A stretch of DNA of 64,000 nt from positions 1 to 64,000 of the forward strand of contig JABYQS010000083.1 in the NCBI GenBank assembly GCA_022592435.1, read 5' to 3'. This DNA comes from Cerioporus squamosus (taxonomy: Eukaryota; Basidiomycota; Agaricomycetes; Polyporales; Polyporaceae). The notes under the pieces are model-generated. The model had not been told where the DNA came from, did not search any database, and worked only from the letters and a program-made list of their open reading frames with translations. Position numbers and translations under genes: made by a program. How positions within the stretch are numbered: position 1 is the first letter of the stretch; every line of letters begins with the position of its first letter. Shown here piece by piece: positions 23,345 to 35,468 of the stretch.

Positions 23345-25043
23345 AACTTGAGGTGAGTCTCTTCGCTCAAGTAACCCCCGTCTCGCCATGCTCATATGCT
23401 GCAGCGGAGACCGATATCTCCTTCTCCTGCTCATCCCCGCTGCGCCATCCCGGGCCTACTGGATCATCTGTATCACAAGCTGTATCTACTAGCCTGTGAG
23501 TCCAGGGTTCGCGGCGAACCGTGTGGGGTGTCGAACTAACACCCTGTGCTCCAGCCATATCTCTATACCTTGTATCATCGGATCTCACCCTAATACAGTA
23601 CGTTCGCCGCATCATCCGTTGGTTCGATCCTCGGAAGGTCCCCCATCCAAAATTCCACCGTAGCCACATAGAAGGCACCTACATCGGCACCATCCTCACA
23701 TCTCGGCAATATGTCATATAGCCTGCACATCCCATCTCTTTGCCTCGTTTGACTGCTGTCATCACCTCGCTATCCCGGCTCACTCGCTCTTGTCCGCACA
23801 GAAGCCGCTCCGAGCGCAGCCTCCTCCAAGACATCTTCTCACCACGGTGCCATCGCCGCTGGATCGTATACCTGTCAGGATGCAGGATGGCGATCGTCCG
23901 TCGTGGCGTCGTAGCAAACCAGATTCGATGCTCGTACTGTGTGAGTGTTGCCCGTTGTACATCATGCTCCATGAACACCAAATGACTGACCTCGCTTCTA
24001 CACAGTCTGGAGCGGCACTCATGCGAACCGACAGGCTTAGTTGCACTGTCAAGGCTCCCATGTCCTCGTCGGACACTTGGATCCATGACTATCCCGTCGT
24101 GGTGTAGTCCGTGATGGGCGCCCTGTGCACGACTGTGCGCCTGGAGCATATAGTAGCACACCAGGTGAGCTCGGTCTTAAATTGACTCAAATGCGAACGT
24201 CTGTGATTGTACAAGCTTCGCTATACACAGGACATGACCCGCGTTGTGCGCGGAGGGACGTTGGATGGCACGCATCAGGCATACCGTGTATGGTGAGCAC
24301 TGCTCATGTCATGTCTTGGGACGCATGTTTGTGCTGGTCGAGCTTTGTGAATGACGGCGAGCTGTCACCGTGTCTTCCCTGTATAGCGCCTTCCCTGCGA
24401 TGTCCTGAGGCTGTTCCCTCTGATCACAAAGCCTGCGACCACAGACTTGTGAGGAGACTTGAGCATGTCGTTTGGGCGCCTAATATTTCAAACACTGAAT
24501 ATCGACCGCGCCGTGCGTCCTGTCCGTTCACAATCCGAAATCCTGTTGCGCTATGCACGAGGCCGAAGAGCTGTCTTCTGACTCTTAAACTCCCACAGAT
24601 CCTCGCGTAAATCGCGCGTTACCACCTATCCTGTGCCGTGCCGTACGTAAGCTGTCGCCCTGATGTCGCTCCCACCCCCTTGTGGCAGCGTGGCATCCTT
24701 CTTGGGGTTATTCCCAATACTCCAACAATTCCGCCAGCTACGATTGAGTGTTCAGTTGTAGGTCCGCATGGCTGCGATGATTGCACATCAAGTTCACCGC
24801 CTCGGATTCGAATGCGCGCACTCCCATTGCTCCAAATCTCCGCGTCACGTGATCCTCGCACGTCAGCGCACAACATCCTCGCGCAATCGCTGCTCGACCA
24901 TTTGACGACCGCAGAAACATACAAAACAAACCGGTCCGCCATGTTTCCTCGACGACTTTCGCTGGCTTCCCCGCTCTTCGCCTTCCATCCCACCCCACAC
25001 TCTCCAGCCAGCGCAAAGTGCGCCGCAAACCCTCCGAGGATCG
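23345..25043. other. Intergenic region, no supported gene
   Basis: Overlapping open frames of 80-160 codons lie on both strands between 23.7 and 24.6 kb, but none has a recognisable motif, good start context or agreeing splice sites. A T-loop-like ggttcgatcc at about 23621 has no paired stem, so no tRNA is called. The last few hundred bases are the promoter and leader of the F-box gene at 25044. Confidence 0.3.
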
Positions 25044-25964
25044 ATGGACACACTCCCCCTCGAGCTGCACACCCAGATCTTCCAGTTCGCCTGCACAGAT
25101 GACGGTTCTACCGCGCGCTCGCTCTCGCTAGTCTCGCGTTACGTACGCGCCGCCGCCGCTCCCTTTCACTACCAATCCCTCGCCATCTCTGGACTAGACC
25201 AAATGGACGAGCTCCTTGCGCGACTAGAGGCCACTCCCCCTCACCTCAGGCGTATCCGCCGTCTCTTTCTCTCGGACTGGACGCACGCGGACGCACGGAA
25301 GCGTAGCATGTCCACCACCGACATGGAGCGCTACGATGCCGAGAAGGCGCTTGCGTCGCGCATCCTCGATCTCGCCGCGCCGACGCTAGAGAGCCTTGCG
25401 CTCGTAGCGTCATGCCCATATACGGCCCCACCGCTGGTGGGTCACCTCTTCTCGATAACGTTACCGCGTCTTCTCGAGCTGTCCATCCACGGCTTCTACC
25501 CGTTCCCTCGGCTCCCAGGAACGCTGCCCAAGCTGGAGCGGCTGCACCTCTCTGGGAACCGCAATCCCCACGGCCTCCTGCAACTCGGTGCCCTCGAGGC
25601 GGCGTGCCCGGACCTTGCGCATCTTCGTGTGTCGGACGTCGCAATGGCGACGCCGTTCGCGCGGGAACTGCAAGCTGCGGCTCTGCCGCCCACCGATGCG
25701 TCGTGTGACAGGTCCCCCTTCCCCAGCGTCCTCCCATCGCGCCTCCGGCATGTCGTCGTCCAGACCCGGAGACTGCAGCAGAGCGTCCATCTCAAGCGCG
25801 TCGCGAAGCGGGGGACACAGACCGCGCACGAGAAGATGCTGACGCTGCTGCGCGAGGTGCAGCTGCGGAGGGGAGACACGCGCTTGGAGTCGTTCTCGGT
25901 AGTCGAGATAGATGAATACGACGCCTACGACGCGTTGCGACGAGACTGGCTTGGGGGATGCTGA
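25044..25964 (+). CDS. F-box/LRR-like protein, single exon, 306 aa
   Basis: The frame starts with a compact F-box-like helix pair (MDTLPLELHTQIFQFAC, SLSLVSRYVR, then FHYQSLAI), followed by leucine-rich segments (LPRLLELSIHGF, LPKLERLHLSGN, CPDLAHLRVSDV) typical of fungal F-box/LRR-like proteins. It is intronless, unlike the other F-box genes here. It probably presents unknown substrates to an SCF ubiquitin ligase. The ATG at 25044 is the first in frame and begins the F-box directly. The C-terminal third is charged and ends in EIDEYDAYDALRRDW. Confidence 0.8.
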   Translation: MDTLPLELHTQIFQFACTDDGSTARSLSLVSRYVRAAAAPFHYQSLAISGLDQMDELLARLEATPPHLRRIRRLFLSDWTHADARKRSMSTTDMERYDAEKALASRILDLAAPTLESLALVASCPYTAPPLVGHLFSITLPRLLELSIHGFYPFPRLPGTLPKLERLHLSGNRNPHGLLQLGALEAACPDLAHLRVSDVAMATPFARELQAAALPPTDASCDRSPFPSVLPSRLRHVVVQTRRLQQSVHLKRVAKRGTQTAHEKMLTLLREVQLRRGDTRLESFSVVEIDEYDAYDALRRDWLGGC

Positions 25965-27811
25965 TTCTGCGTGGTGATTTGCTCGACGACATCGCCTGTT
26001 GATGCATACCTTACTCACAAGTTATTATCGGACAGTTTTGTGGATTTACACTGTAGACTCTCTACCGGTCACATTTAGAAGTATTTGCCTCAGTTTGAAC
26101 AGCCAATACGAGCTTGGTCTGGCTGTACTTATGTGCATATGCATGTGTGCCGAGAGTCTGATGTTTGTCATCGCTGCCTGGTGTCCACGGAGAGACATAC
26201 GGTTCGTGTACGGCCCAAGCCGAAGACGAGGAAGCAGATTGTTGATGCCGACCGTGTCGCATACGACGAGGATGAGGGAGCCCAGATGATGCATGGATAG
26301 GTGCACTAGTTCGGCGCTCCCACGGGGAATGTGGGTGTCTCAAATGACTGAGAGGCTGGTAGGTATTGCGCCGAAACGTCGAGTCTCTGAAGTTGCTGAG
26401 GCAACCCTGAAGTGTTTGCTCGGGAACCCAGTACGGGATGGGTTCGCCTGAGAGTTGCGACGTGTGTATGTAGCTGGGAGACGATAGGAGTACGTAGAGA
26501 CAAGCTGAAACCCGGAGAGCTGGCTGCTAGAAAGAGCACCGGGTCAAGAATCAAGATGCGTGAGTCCTGTTCCATGACCCGGGCATTGTCGCGGCGCTAA
26601 CTGGCCTACACTTCAGTGCACTCCACGGTTTTCCACGGCAGCTCATCGTATCGCAGGTTGTCTCGGGGACCGCGTGGACGCGCGACAGGACGGCGGAGGC
26701 AGTAGAGTCATCTGGACTTGAGGAGGAGGAGGAGAATACTATTTCGGCAGAAACCGTAGATAAGTTACAGGCGTCTACCACGAAACCTACTTAGATGGTG
26801 TCCTCGTCGAAGGGTCCTTTGGACTCGTCCATAGGGGCACGGTGTTCTACCATGGGAGCAGGTACAGTAACGTGCCGAGCAGCCACACCCACGACAGGAA
26901 TAGCTTCTTCATCTCAGGTACTAGTCCTCTAGTCTGAGCACAGGCCACGATAAAGACCAAGTCGCCCTCGTACGAGTTACCATCCTGTAACGCTCCGTAA
27001 AGGATCATTATTGTCAAAATTGTAACACTGCGGGAGCGAGCCCGGTGCACGGACAGGGCAGCTCATCGAGATATACATACGACTGGAACACGCGCACGAT
27101 GCATATGCATCCCGCCCCAACAGCCTTCCCAAGAGGGAAGGTGCGGCGACGGTCTCTACAGAGAGAAGCTGCGAGCACAGGTAGTGGTATATTGCGATGA
27201 CATCGCGGGGTATCAACAACTCAAGTAATACATCGTCGGCTCGGAGTGGACAGGCATCCGCAAGAGGCTCGCAGGATCCACGAGGGTCCGAATCGTCAAA
27301 GACTCGAACGCGCAGCATCCGCCATCCAGCGGGCACTGCATACTGCAGCATCACCCCGTTGTCCTACCGAGGGCCCAAGCAGCTCCTCGAGACTCCCGGA
27401 AGTGGCAGGTCCACTGACACAAACGCGACATACTCGAGCGCCTCTGCGCGCACCGAGGTACATCCGACCCGATGGCGAGCCATCATCCCCAGAACTACTC
27501 CTGAGCACTTCCGAAACGACGTCAGAACTCGTATCGAGTCCTCAGTCCGCAAGAGAGTACCCAGAGAGAGACGGACGTCGCTCATGAGGGCTGGGGACAT
27601 GATGATAGATTGAGGTACAGAGCCTTGGAGGATGCGAGGGAGCAAGCGCGACAGCTATCGCTTAGAGGTACTTGCCACCGTAAACCATAGTCGATTGAGA
27701 TGGTATGAACATGTTGGTCTTGAGGGCAGGATACGTACTACAACCCCGACACACACGTTGGTGTCACGACACGCACAACCCCAGGCCTGCATCGCGCAAA
27801 CCAGTGTTCCG
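25965..27811. other. Intergenic region with unassigned open frames
   Basis: The minus strand is nearly open over about 26847-27645 in shifting frames, including a hydrophobic end (KKLFLSWVWLLGTLLYLLPW at 26850-26910). The plus strand is open over 27197-27613 with a Ser/Arg-rich composition. Neither could be turned into a spliced gene with a known domain. The 17-mer cccgttgtcctaccgag at about 27355 recurs at 47317. A real but unrecognised gene is possible. Confidence 0.3.
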
Positions 27812-28869
27812 TCAAGCCTCCTGCGTGGTCACATCTCTGGCAGACTCTGATCCCGACGCCCTCTTGAAGAACCACAGGGACCAGTCAGTCCACGGCGACT
27901 GCGGCATATGCTTCACGCCGTGGTATTCGAAACCGATCTTCTTGTAAATGGGAACCTATTGTGAATACGATCGTTGATGATGACAGTCCATGCCTCCGAG
28001 ACGCATGTCCGAGGACTGGGATGTTACGCACATTGATCTCGTTCGTCGTTGTGAGCGCAACAGTCGCACCGAGTTTGTCGGCCTGAGATCCAATTGGCAT
28101 TGAGAATCTAAGGGTACACGACCTTGCTGCTCACCTCCTTGAAGGCAAGTTCGAACAATGCCTTTGCCACGCCTTTGCCTTGGTAGTCGGAGCGAACCAT
28201 AGCGAAGTTGCACCAGTAGGTGCTGCGCTCAGCCTCGTGGATATGGAGCGCCTCATCGTTGGCCATGGGGATTAGCTTTGCCATCTAGAGCGTTCCGTTA
28301 AGTAGACTGAGCGAGTCTTTAACGAAGTTAAGCCCCGCACTTACCGTCTCGGCATAAAATGTCTGGCCCTCAGCGGTCAGTTGGCTCATGAACTCAGTGA
28401 GCTTTGCTCTCTCCCTCTGTTCTGGGCTGTTCGGAAGGTTATATCGGCACAGAAGGAACGAGTCACAACATGCGTACGTCGAAAGCATGAGCTGCCCAGG
28501 TAGAGCAAATACGGTGAAACCGACGAGTGCGCCAGTGTCGTCCCGAGCGGTGAACATGTGAGAGACACCGGGGCACAGGAGGAGGGACCGAAGGAATGTG
28601 AGACCCAGATCAGGGATCAGTGTGAGGTCCCCTCCAGTCAGGCAAATCGCCACAGGATCTGACATAAGTCATGTCTATGAGCAACTAGTTGAACACGAGA
28701 GCACGAAACGAACCTTTGTCCATGACCCCTGCGAATACATCCCTGGCCTCTTCCACCAGCTGTTCTACCAGGCACAGTCCAAAATAAGATGCGGACGACG
28801 TGCAGAGGATGCCCTGGGCGTACCAGTGGGATGATCCACAAATTCGATGGTAACGTTCGGGGGTGCCAT
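27812..28869 (-). CDS. GNAT-family N-acetyltransferase, paralog 1, one frameshift
   Basis: Six exons in the same order as the paralog at 33181-34275. Family features: an N-terminal helix region (VEEARDVFAGVM), FTARDDTGALVGFTVFALPG, KLTEFMSQL, RSTYWCNFAMVRSDYQGKGVAKALFELA (the acetyl-CoA loop QGKGVA), TTTNEIN, and VPIYKKIGFE followed by MPQSPW. GNAT enzymes move acetyl from acetyl-CoA to an amine; the substrate is unknown. In exon 1 the first residues (NVTIEFVDHPTG) and the rest (from about QGILCTSS) lie in different frames, so one base is off near 28818-28830. The paralog is intact, so this copy may be dying, or the base call may be wrong. Confidence 0.75.
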
Positions 28870-30548
28870 GGTGCGCTGCTTTCAAAGGGGAGAGGAGGCT
28901 GGGGGGAAGGGCGGACAGGTTCGTCTGTGCCAGTTCGGCCAAGGGGGCGTGCCTTTCTATGGTCGAGTGCTCTTGCGAAGTGTGCGTGTCGACTACCCTA
29001 TTGTGCGCCCATGTCAGACAGCATGAGTTTGTAACCTGAGAGTGACCCCGTTATTGCGCCCGCGAAGTCGGCGGCCCTGTATCAAAATCACTGCGACGAC
29101 CGCCGGCGCCGTACCGTTGCTTCGGAAAACTCCTCAGGGACTATTCAGATGATCAGTTGCGCCCATACGTAGAAGCATCAGGACCGAGTGTGTAGTCTTA
29201 CCGATCTACTTGAACTACATATATAGTTCTTGGAGTCGCTCAGCTTCTGGGGGTCCGTGCCTGTTGGAGGAATTGTATACGCTGAGACTTCAATCCTAGA
29301 TCGCCCGCGTCGTTCGGTTGCATATTGCATGCAGCCGAGCGTAGATAGAAACCCACATCTGCAGGGAGCCAGACGAACCAAAGGACGCCGGATACGAGGG
29401 TATTGGAGGCTGATACAACAGTGCGCTAGAAACGTGCACACGCAAGTGCAAGCGAGTCGGTCGCCGTTTCGCGAGTTTCTTCACCTGAAGCCCAACTGAA
29501 GCCATACCCCACCGTCCACGGCGTAGACGGCTTCCCGGAAGATCCCACATGAGTATCTGAGAAAGTAGCGTCTGGGTACGAGACCAGTAGCGTCAGCGCA
29601 TCCCGTCTCCCTCACAGGTACAGAGCGCTCACCGGGAGTTTCTAACATCCACGTTTCCTTGTAGCCGTGAGATGGGCGAGTCAGCATCCCATGAGTATGT
29701 CGAGCAAGGACGACGGACGTTATCGTTAGCCAAACGCGTGTCTCTGCATTGGCCTTTAATACGACCGCGTCCATGTCGGACTCACGGAACGCATGTGTGC
29801 GTAGGGTAAGCGGAGGAGTCCGGCGTCCCTGTCCGCTCTTGCATCGTGAATGTCGAGTGTCAGAGCATAGATGTGGACGAAGAGTTGTATGATTCGAGAG
29901 CATCCAACGCGTTTTCCAAAGCTGTCCAACCTGCATAACCTCAGATCCGCATGTGAGAGATAGAAAGCTTCGCCACAGTGCGACAAACACGTCCGGGAGC
30001 GAGGAAGAGCTGAGACAGAGGTACCTAAGGTCTCAAGGGGAGCAACTTCGAGGGCGTCCGCCATCTTGCCCCAGAGGCGTCAAGGCGGGATGAACGGGTT
30101 GCTTGCCCGATACGATCTCACCGCAAGCTCGACCTGCTTTCGATCTTCAGCTGAATACAGGAGATGTGAACATTCTGACGAAGGTTTGACGGGTCGCGAC
30201 GTACCCTGTCATTGCAAGCTTCTGCACACGCAGGCGAGCGTATACACCCTCCAGTTTGTCGCACCCGAGTACTCGCAATGATGGTGGTGACAGAAGGAAA
30301 AGAGCAGCTAGACAGGGAGCACACCTCCTCGATGATCGTCATTCACATTCAGCACCATCTGCGGGGAAGATATATAATCGCTGCCTGCATGCAGTAAGCG
30401 CTTACACTCCCCTCGATCCTTGGTCCCTCCCGAATCCCCATGCAAACGTTGGGAAGCGATGTTGGACATATAAATACCCTCAACGCAACATACGTAGTGG
30501 TGGTACTGCGGATGCGCTCTCTATCCTCTCCGCTCGCCCGCCCGATAC
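28870..30548. other. Intergenic region with unassigned minus-strand frames
   Basis: Minus-strand frames at 29481-29990 and 29756-30064 overlap; one begins MADALEVAPLETLG and the other ends near AVYAVDGGVWLQLGF. They might be exons of one gene, but no splice model kept a recognisable domain. Nothing else is supported. The right end is the 3' region of the Ste24 gene. Confidence 0.3.
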
Positions 30549-32356
30549 TCACAATTCTTTCTTCCCCGCAGCAGCCATCTTCGCGGATGCCACCGCTTGG
30601 TAGCCCTCCAGGGCACCGAGCCGCTCAGTAAGCGTAGGGTGTGAGTGGTGGTACGCCGAGTACCTGCGCCGTCGCCGTCAGTCCTGCTGCTCTGGAAGAG
30701 GGGGACATGTCCAAGGACGCACCAAGGGTCCACCCAGACCGTCGACAGGTTCTCCACATGCAGCGCGATGAGCGCACGCGCCAGCCGCTCGCCCATGTCC
30801 GCCATCTTCGCGTCCTGCAGCTTCGTCTGGAGCTCGCACGCGAACTGGTCGGCTTCATACTCGAACTTGCGGCTGATCGCGTTCATGACGATGCCGACGA
30901 CGGCCTCGAAGGGCGTCAGCAGCATCTGGTAGAGCAGGAACGCGACGATCGTGGGCGGCTTCGCGGCAATGGCCGGCGGGAAGTCGAATGCACGCAGCAG
31001 GGGCGGGGCGCGGAGAAAGGCGGGGAAGAGCGCGAGGATCGTGAAGATGTGGAGCTGCGAGACGGAGAGGAGCTTCGTCGGGTGCATGTAGTACCAGTGC
31101 CCGAGCTCATGGGCTGTGCATGAAGTGAGTCACGCACGCTGTGAACATAACAGAGAAGCGTACCGAGCACTGCTTCGACATCCTCGGGCTTGCTCTGCTT
31201 GATTAGAGTGTCGAAGATGACGATGTGCTTGCTCTGTACCCCGAGAGGAGTGTCAGCTGCGCTCGAATGCTCGCAAGGAGACAACTCACCCATGGGAGAC
31301 CGAAGAAGTACGCATTCGAGTGTGAGCTGCGCTTTGAGCCGTCGATCTCGTACAGGTGCTTGAGCGGGAACTTGAGCTTCGACGCCAGGCCCTCAATGCG
31401 GCTGCGCAAGTCTCCCTCAGGAAGAGGGGACAGCTTGTTGAAGAGCGGCTGGATGACCGTCGGGTAGAGAACAACCATCGACATCTGGAAGGTCAGCCTG
31501 ATTCACAGAAGTGTCAGTCACCGATGGGCGCACATCACATCAAGCGGTGGGACGCACAAGAAGGCCATGAGCCACGGTACGAAGCGGTCGCCAGCCCAGC
31601 GGAAGACCCAAAGGAAACCGGACAGGAAGGGCGCGCCGATGACAAAGCCGACAAGCCAGCTCTTGACGAGGTCCGTCACGAAGAGTTTGGGCGTAGTCTT
31701 GTTGAAACCGTGCTTCTCTTCGAGGACGAAGGTCTGGTAGACTTGCAAAGGAAGAGAAGGGAGGCTTGAGATGAAGAAGAGAGTGAACGCGAAGGCAATG
31801 GACTGAACGATCTTGGGGACGCAAGCGTACGTCAATACTCCGGCCAGGAAGGCACGACAGGCCCGCAGTGTAGGTAAGGGAGCGCCAGGCTAGGAGACAT
31901 ACCTCATACTCCGGTCCGTACCCCAGCTTTGAGATAATCCGACCTCCGACGTTCCATGACCATGCGACGAGTCCGTAGTGGATGAAGAGCGAGTCGACGA
32001 CTTGCTTGTACAGTCCAGCGATCAGTGAGAAGACGGCTTTGTCCTTTCCGTAGACCTGCGACTTTTTGAACGTCTCGGGCTTGAAATGATCAGCAAGAAC
32101 CGGCGGGGGTGCCTCCTTGGAATAGAGCGGGAATTGTCGCAGCCTGGGTAGACCTGCTAGTCAGCATTACCGTCTACAGTTCTCCTGCTACCTCGCCCAC
32201 CATGTCAGGAGAAAAAGATGCGTACAAGAGGGAGGACTCGAAGAGACACACGCCCCAGGACGAGACCTGGAGGAAGAGCTTCCAGTCGAACGGGTCGGTG
32301 GCCACCCATGCGAAGTAGCCGTGGACGACGTCCAGTCCAGCATTGAGGTAATCCAT
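30549..32356 (-). CDS. STE24: CAAX prenyl protease 1 (Ste24, M48 zinc metalloprotease)
   Basis: Exons 32226-32356, 31903-32143, 31558-31811, 31290-31497, 31164-31233, 30723-31113 and 30549-30663 join in phase to 469 aa with no break. Catalytic zinc site HELGH is at residues 303-307; the third ligand Glu is in FEYEADQFA. Other marks: LPLQVYQTFVLEEKHGFNKTT, GAPFLSGFLW, NAYFFGLPW and KHIVIFDTL, plus about seven membrane helices. Ste24 cleaves prenylated CAAX proteins, including mating a-factor precursors, in the ER/inner nuclear membrane, and clears clogged translocons. The protein ends in KKEL, a KKxx-type ER retrieval signal. The third intron boundary at 31811 uses AAG, or a CAG acceptor nine bases on. 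It lies between the two GNAT genes. Confidence 0.95.
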
Positions 32357-33180
32357 GACCGAGGTAGACCAATCAGTTCATCCAGAGATACGTTGTGAGT
32401 GTAGCAGAGAAGGATGAAACAAAGCAGGAAGATGAGGAGGTACGTGTCCTCAGTAAATGAGCGCTTCTGATGTTCGCTGGCATAAGATTATTGTATTAGA
32501 GGCTATTGGAGGGCTTTATGATGCTAACACTATTTATGTAGGTGACTACTGGCTTTTCACTTGGCTTCGTACAGGTTACTTCTTACCCAGCGAGGTCTAC
32601 AAGGTACTCTGTTCTTTCAATCACACCATCACGACGGATGCATACCGTAGAAAAGTTGCAAGGTCAGACTCTCGCGGTGAGTACTAAAATATACTTTGAA
32701 CGTCCTCGATGATCATCACTGACACTTTGCGGCCAGACTTAGGCTTTCGTTGACAGACCTGCAATAGTTCACTAGTCACTCGTATTCTGGAGCAGCCATC
32801 CCGCGGAGCAGATTTCGACGTCTTGCTGTCCCGGCCCCCGCAGCTCGCCCATCTTCCGGCATCCAACGTTACACAACGTTCGCCTTGGCCAAACGACCTC
32901 CTGGCTGCTCTTCAGTCGCACTGGCACGGTGCTTCATCCTCATGTATGCTATGTCTCGTCTTCCGAACACCCGAGTTATGCGTTCACACGAGCTCGCCCA
33001 AAGTCCGTGCTTCTAAACGTCGCTAACCTTGAAGTTGCGACTCGGGGCCTATGCAGTGTGCGCGTGCGCACTGTGCGCATAAGTCTGTCGAAGTGGATAC
33101 ATGCCGTGTGACTCCGCAGTGTACGTGGACTGCGGAGCGCGTCTTGCTGATCACTTCGTGGTTCTGCATCTCAGTCTCCA
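32357..33180. other. Intergenic region with an AT-richer island
   Basis: Bases 32480-32660 are clearly richer in A/T than their surroundings and open on the plus strand (VGDYWLFTWLRTGYF), but no start, end or family was recognised. It may be a fragment of foreign or mobile DNA. The rest is the divergent promoter of Ste24 and GNAT paralog 2. Confidence 0.3.
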
Positions 33181-34275
33181 ATGACCCCTGCCAACATCCT
33201 CTTTGAAGGCGTCGAAAACCCGACCGGTATGCTCACTATGCATTACGTCGGGAAGCTATGCTCAATATTTATAGGGGAACTCGTTGAGGAAGCCACGAAG
33301 ATTTTCTCCGCTGTCATGACGGAAGGTGAGTCTCACCAGTATATGTCGTAAGACAGCGGCGAACATGTCACTCTCTTCATAGATCCTGCCGCCATCGCGC
33401 TCACAGAGGGCAACATCTCTTTCATCCCTGATCTGGGCAATGCCATTATTCGCCCTCTAGTGCTCTGTCGGGACGTCGGGCAGATTTTCACAGCACGAGA
33501 CGAGACTGGAGCACTCGTAGGCTTCACACTCTTCTCGCTCCCTGGTCAGCTCGTGCTATCAACGTAAGGCGCCCCCCATATTAGATTTGTTAGGAACTTT
33601 CGAACCTCACGATATAAACGCAGGCCCCCACAGCAGGCGTATGGCCTCTCCAAGTTCATGGACAAGCTCTCATCCCGGGGTCAAAAATATTACACCGAAA
33701 CTGTCGGTTCTGTCCAACATGTGATGCTCGATACAAGACTCACCGTCTACATATAGATGGAAGACGTGCTTCCAAATGCGAGTGACGAAGCCCTCGGGAT
33801 GAAGGAGGCCGAGCGCAATATGTACTGGTGCGAGTTTGCCATGGTCCGCGCCGACTACCAAGGCAAGGGCATCGCAAAGGCATTATTTCAGCTTGCGTTC
33901 CAACAGGTCAGTCCTCCGCCGTTTTCACATCTATCCTTCTCGTCAATCACTCATCTTGTCCGATTTTGTGCGGTTCAGGCGGATAAGCTCGGAGCAGCAG
34001 TTGGGCTCATGACCACAAACATCCGGAATGTAAGTACAATTCTCGAGCTGTTGCGAAATCTGTACATCAGCCCTACGCCTTGTCCATAACTCCTCGCGCG
34101 GTCTCCTTCCGGCGCATTCAATTCTTGCGTGTGAAACTGACGGTGCACACCCTGTCGAGCACAGGTCGCCATCTACGAGAAGATCGGCTTCATGGGCTAT
34201 GGCCAACGCGTCATGCCGTCGCCTTGGATTGACTGGCCCGTGTGGTTCTTCGCCAGGAAGTCAACGCCGGCCTAA
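33181..34275 (+). CDS. GNAT-family N-acetyltransferase, paralog 2, intact
   Basis: Exons 33181-33325, 33383-33563, 33624-33702, 33757-33906, 33979-34029 and 34165-34275 join in phase to 238 aa. Motif A for acetyl-CoA is VRADYQGKGIAKALF (QGKG at residues 170-173); motif B is AIYEKIGFMGYG, with the C-terminal MPSPWIDWPVWFF typical of this fungal subgroup. The intron after residue 135 has the weak donor GTCGGT, but the exon borders match paralog 1. It lies immediately left of the putative peptide cluster and could acetylate a small molecule or peptide; that link is only positional. Confidence 0.85.
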
Positions 34276-35468
34276 GATAAGGAGCGAGAGCGGGAAGCAA
34301 TAGACTGCGACTCGGCCCTGCCGTGTGCGTAGCTAGGTCCCCAAAGCCGCAAAACATTGAGCCGTAGAAATTCAACGGAACGCTGGGGCATCGGCGTGAG
34401 GCGGGGATGCATTGTCCAGGAGTACGTGACTGCGGCGTTTTTCGGCTTTGAATGTATAATGATGGCTAAGCGTTCTTCTCTGTCGCGTTTCGCAGCGTAC
34501 GTTCGAGTTCGGACAGTCCCCGAGGCTGACTTCATGGACCATGGGCTGTTTCCCCCAGTCTCTCTTCCCTTAGAAACCAACGTCCTCCGGAGCTAGGTAT
34601 CTTTCAAGTTGTCGTGCCTGAGTGCAGCCGATTCACGATACTCAATGCTCGCCGGTCGTTTTTTTGGTACGTGCCGTCACGAAATGATCTCCTGACTCGG
34701 TACTTCCGTTCATTCCTTACTCACACCTCTTCACCCCAATGCGATCGAATTAGCTACCGAAGTTATCCAACTATATCAATGTCGCCCAGACCCAACAGCG
34801 ATACCCCAAAGGTCAGGAGATGCACCGACACTGCTTCCCCGGTCTGACGGTGTTGAACGTACAGGCGCTTTCCGGACGCTATGTCGGCAATCTGGGAAGG
34901 GATGTAATACTCGGCCCCTCAGCGAGTGGACCGTGAGCCTAACCTCTGGCTGGCAAGAGTGTAACGCCGTGGGTCTCAGAGTCAAGAATTAACGAACTCG
35001 GGAGTTCAATGCGAGTACCAGGGTGCTTGCACCCCAAGATGGCTTCGCTCCCACGGCGGCTGGGTCTCCTCGAGCCTTGCGCGGCCGACCGACCCACCAA
35101 GTATCTGGGTCATGGAGGCGCCACCTTCCAGAGCCCCGCGGTTCTATGCGCGCTCCGCCTCTGGTATATGCGGCCGACCCTGTGCCCCTGGCCGTGCATA
35201 GCCGCATACCCTGTCGCTTGCCCTATCCACAGATGGGAAGCGGCTCCCCAACCTTTGAGGTCAGAAGGGTTCCTCTCATGCTCGATTCCTGACCTCTGAT
35301 ACAACTCTGACAGCCAGCCGGACTTCTCCGGGTCGTACCAGCGCGCATTACACCAGATAAGCTTGCTGGTCTAAGGTGCCCTTGACGAAGCCCGGCACTT
35401 GCTTCACTCTGTCAGGGTCGGCACTCCAGTAACAACTACGCGCAAGACGAGCACCTCTAGCTCCCAAC
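34276..35468. other. Intergenic region, no supported gene
   Basis: Open frames on both strands at 34.99-35.30 kb are GC-rich and overlap one another, with no motif. Short simple patches only. It contains the promoter of the membrane-protein gene at 35469. Confidence 0.3.

Noticed and set aside
23610..23645. tRNA-like T-loop ggttcgatcc
   Set aside because: There is no pairing T stem, no acceptor stem and no A box upstream at the right distance.
27355..27371. 17-mer shared with 47317-47333 as a repeat
   Set aside because: Flanking similarity fades within a few bases on each side, so chance cannot be excluded.
26847..27645. Chain of minus-strand frames as a gene
   Set aside because: The frames do not connect by acceptable splice sites, and the opposite strand is equally open.
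29481..30064. Possible minus-strand membrane-protein gene
   Set aside because: Two overlapping frames look partly protein-like, but no intron model gave a known domain or a clean start and stop.
30549..32356. Ste24 as the processing protease of the peptide cluster
   Set aside because: Ste24 acts on prenylated CAAX ends. The precursor has no CAAX box and carries Kex2-type sites, so the 7.5-kb proximity is probably chance.
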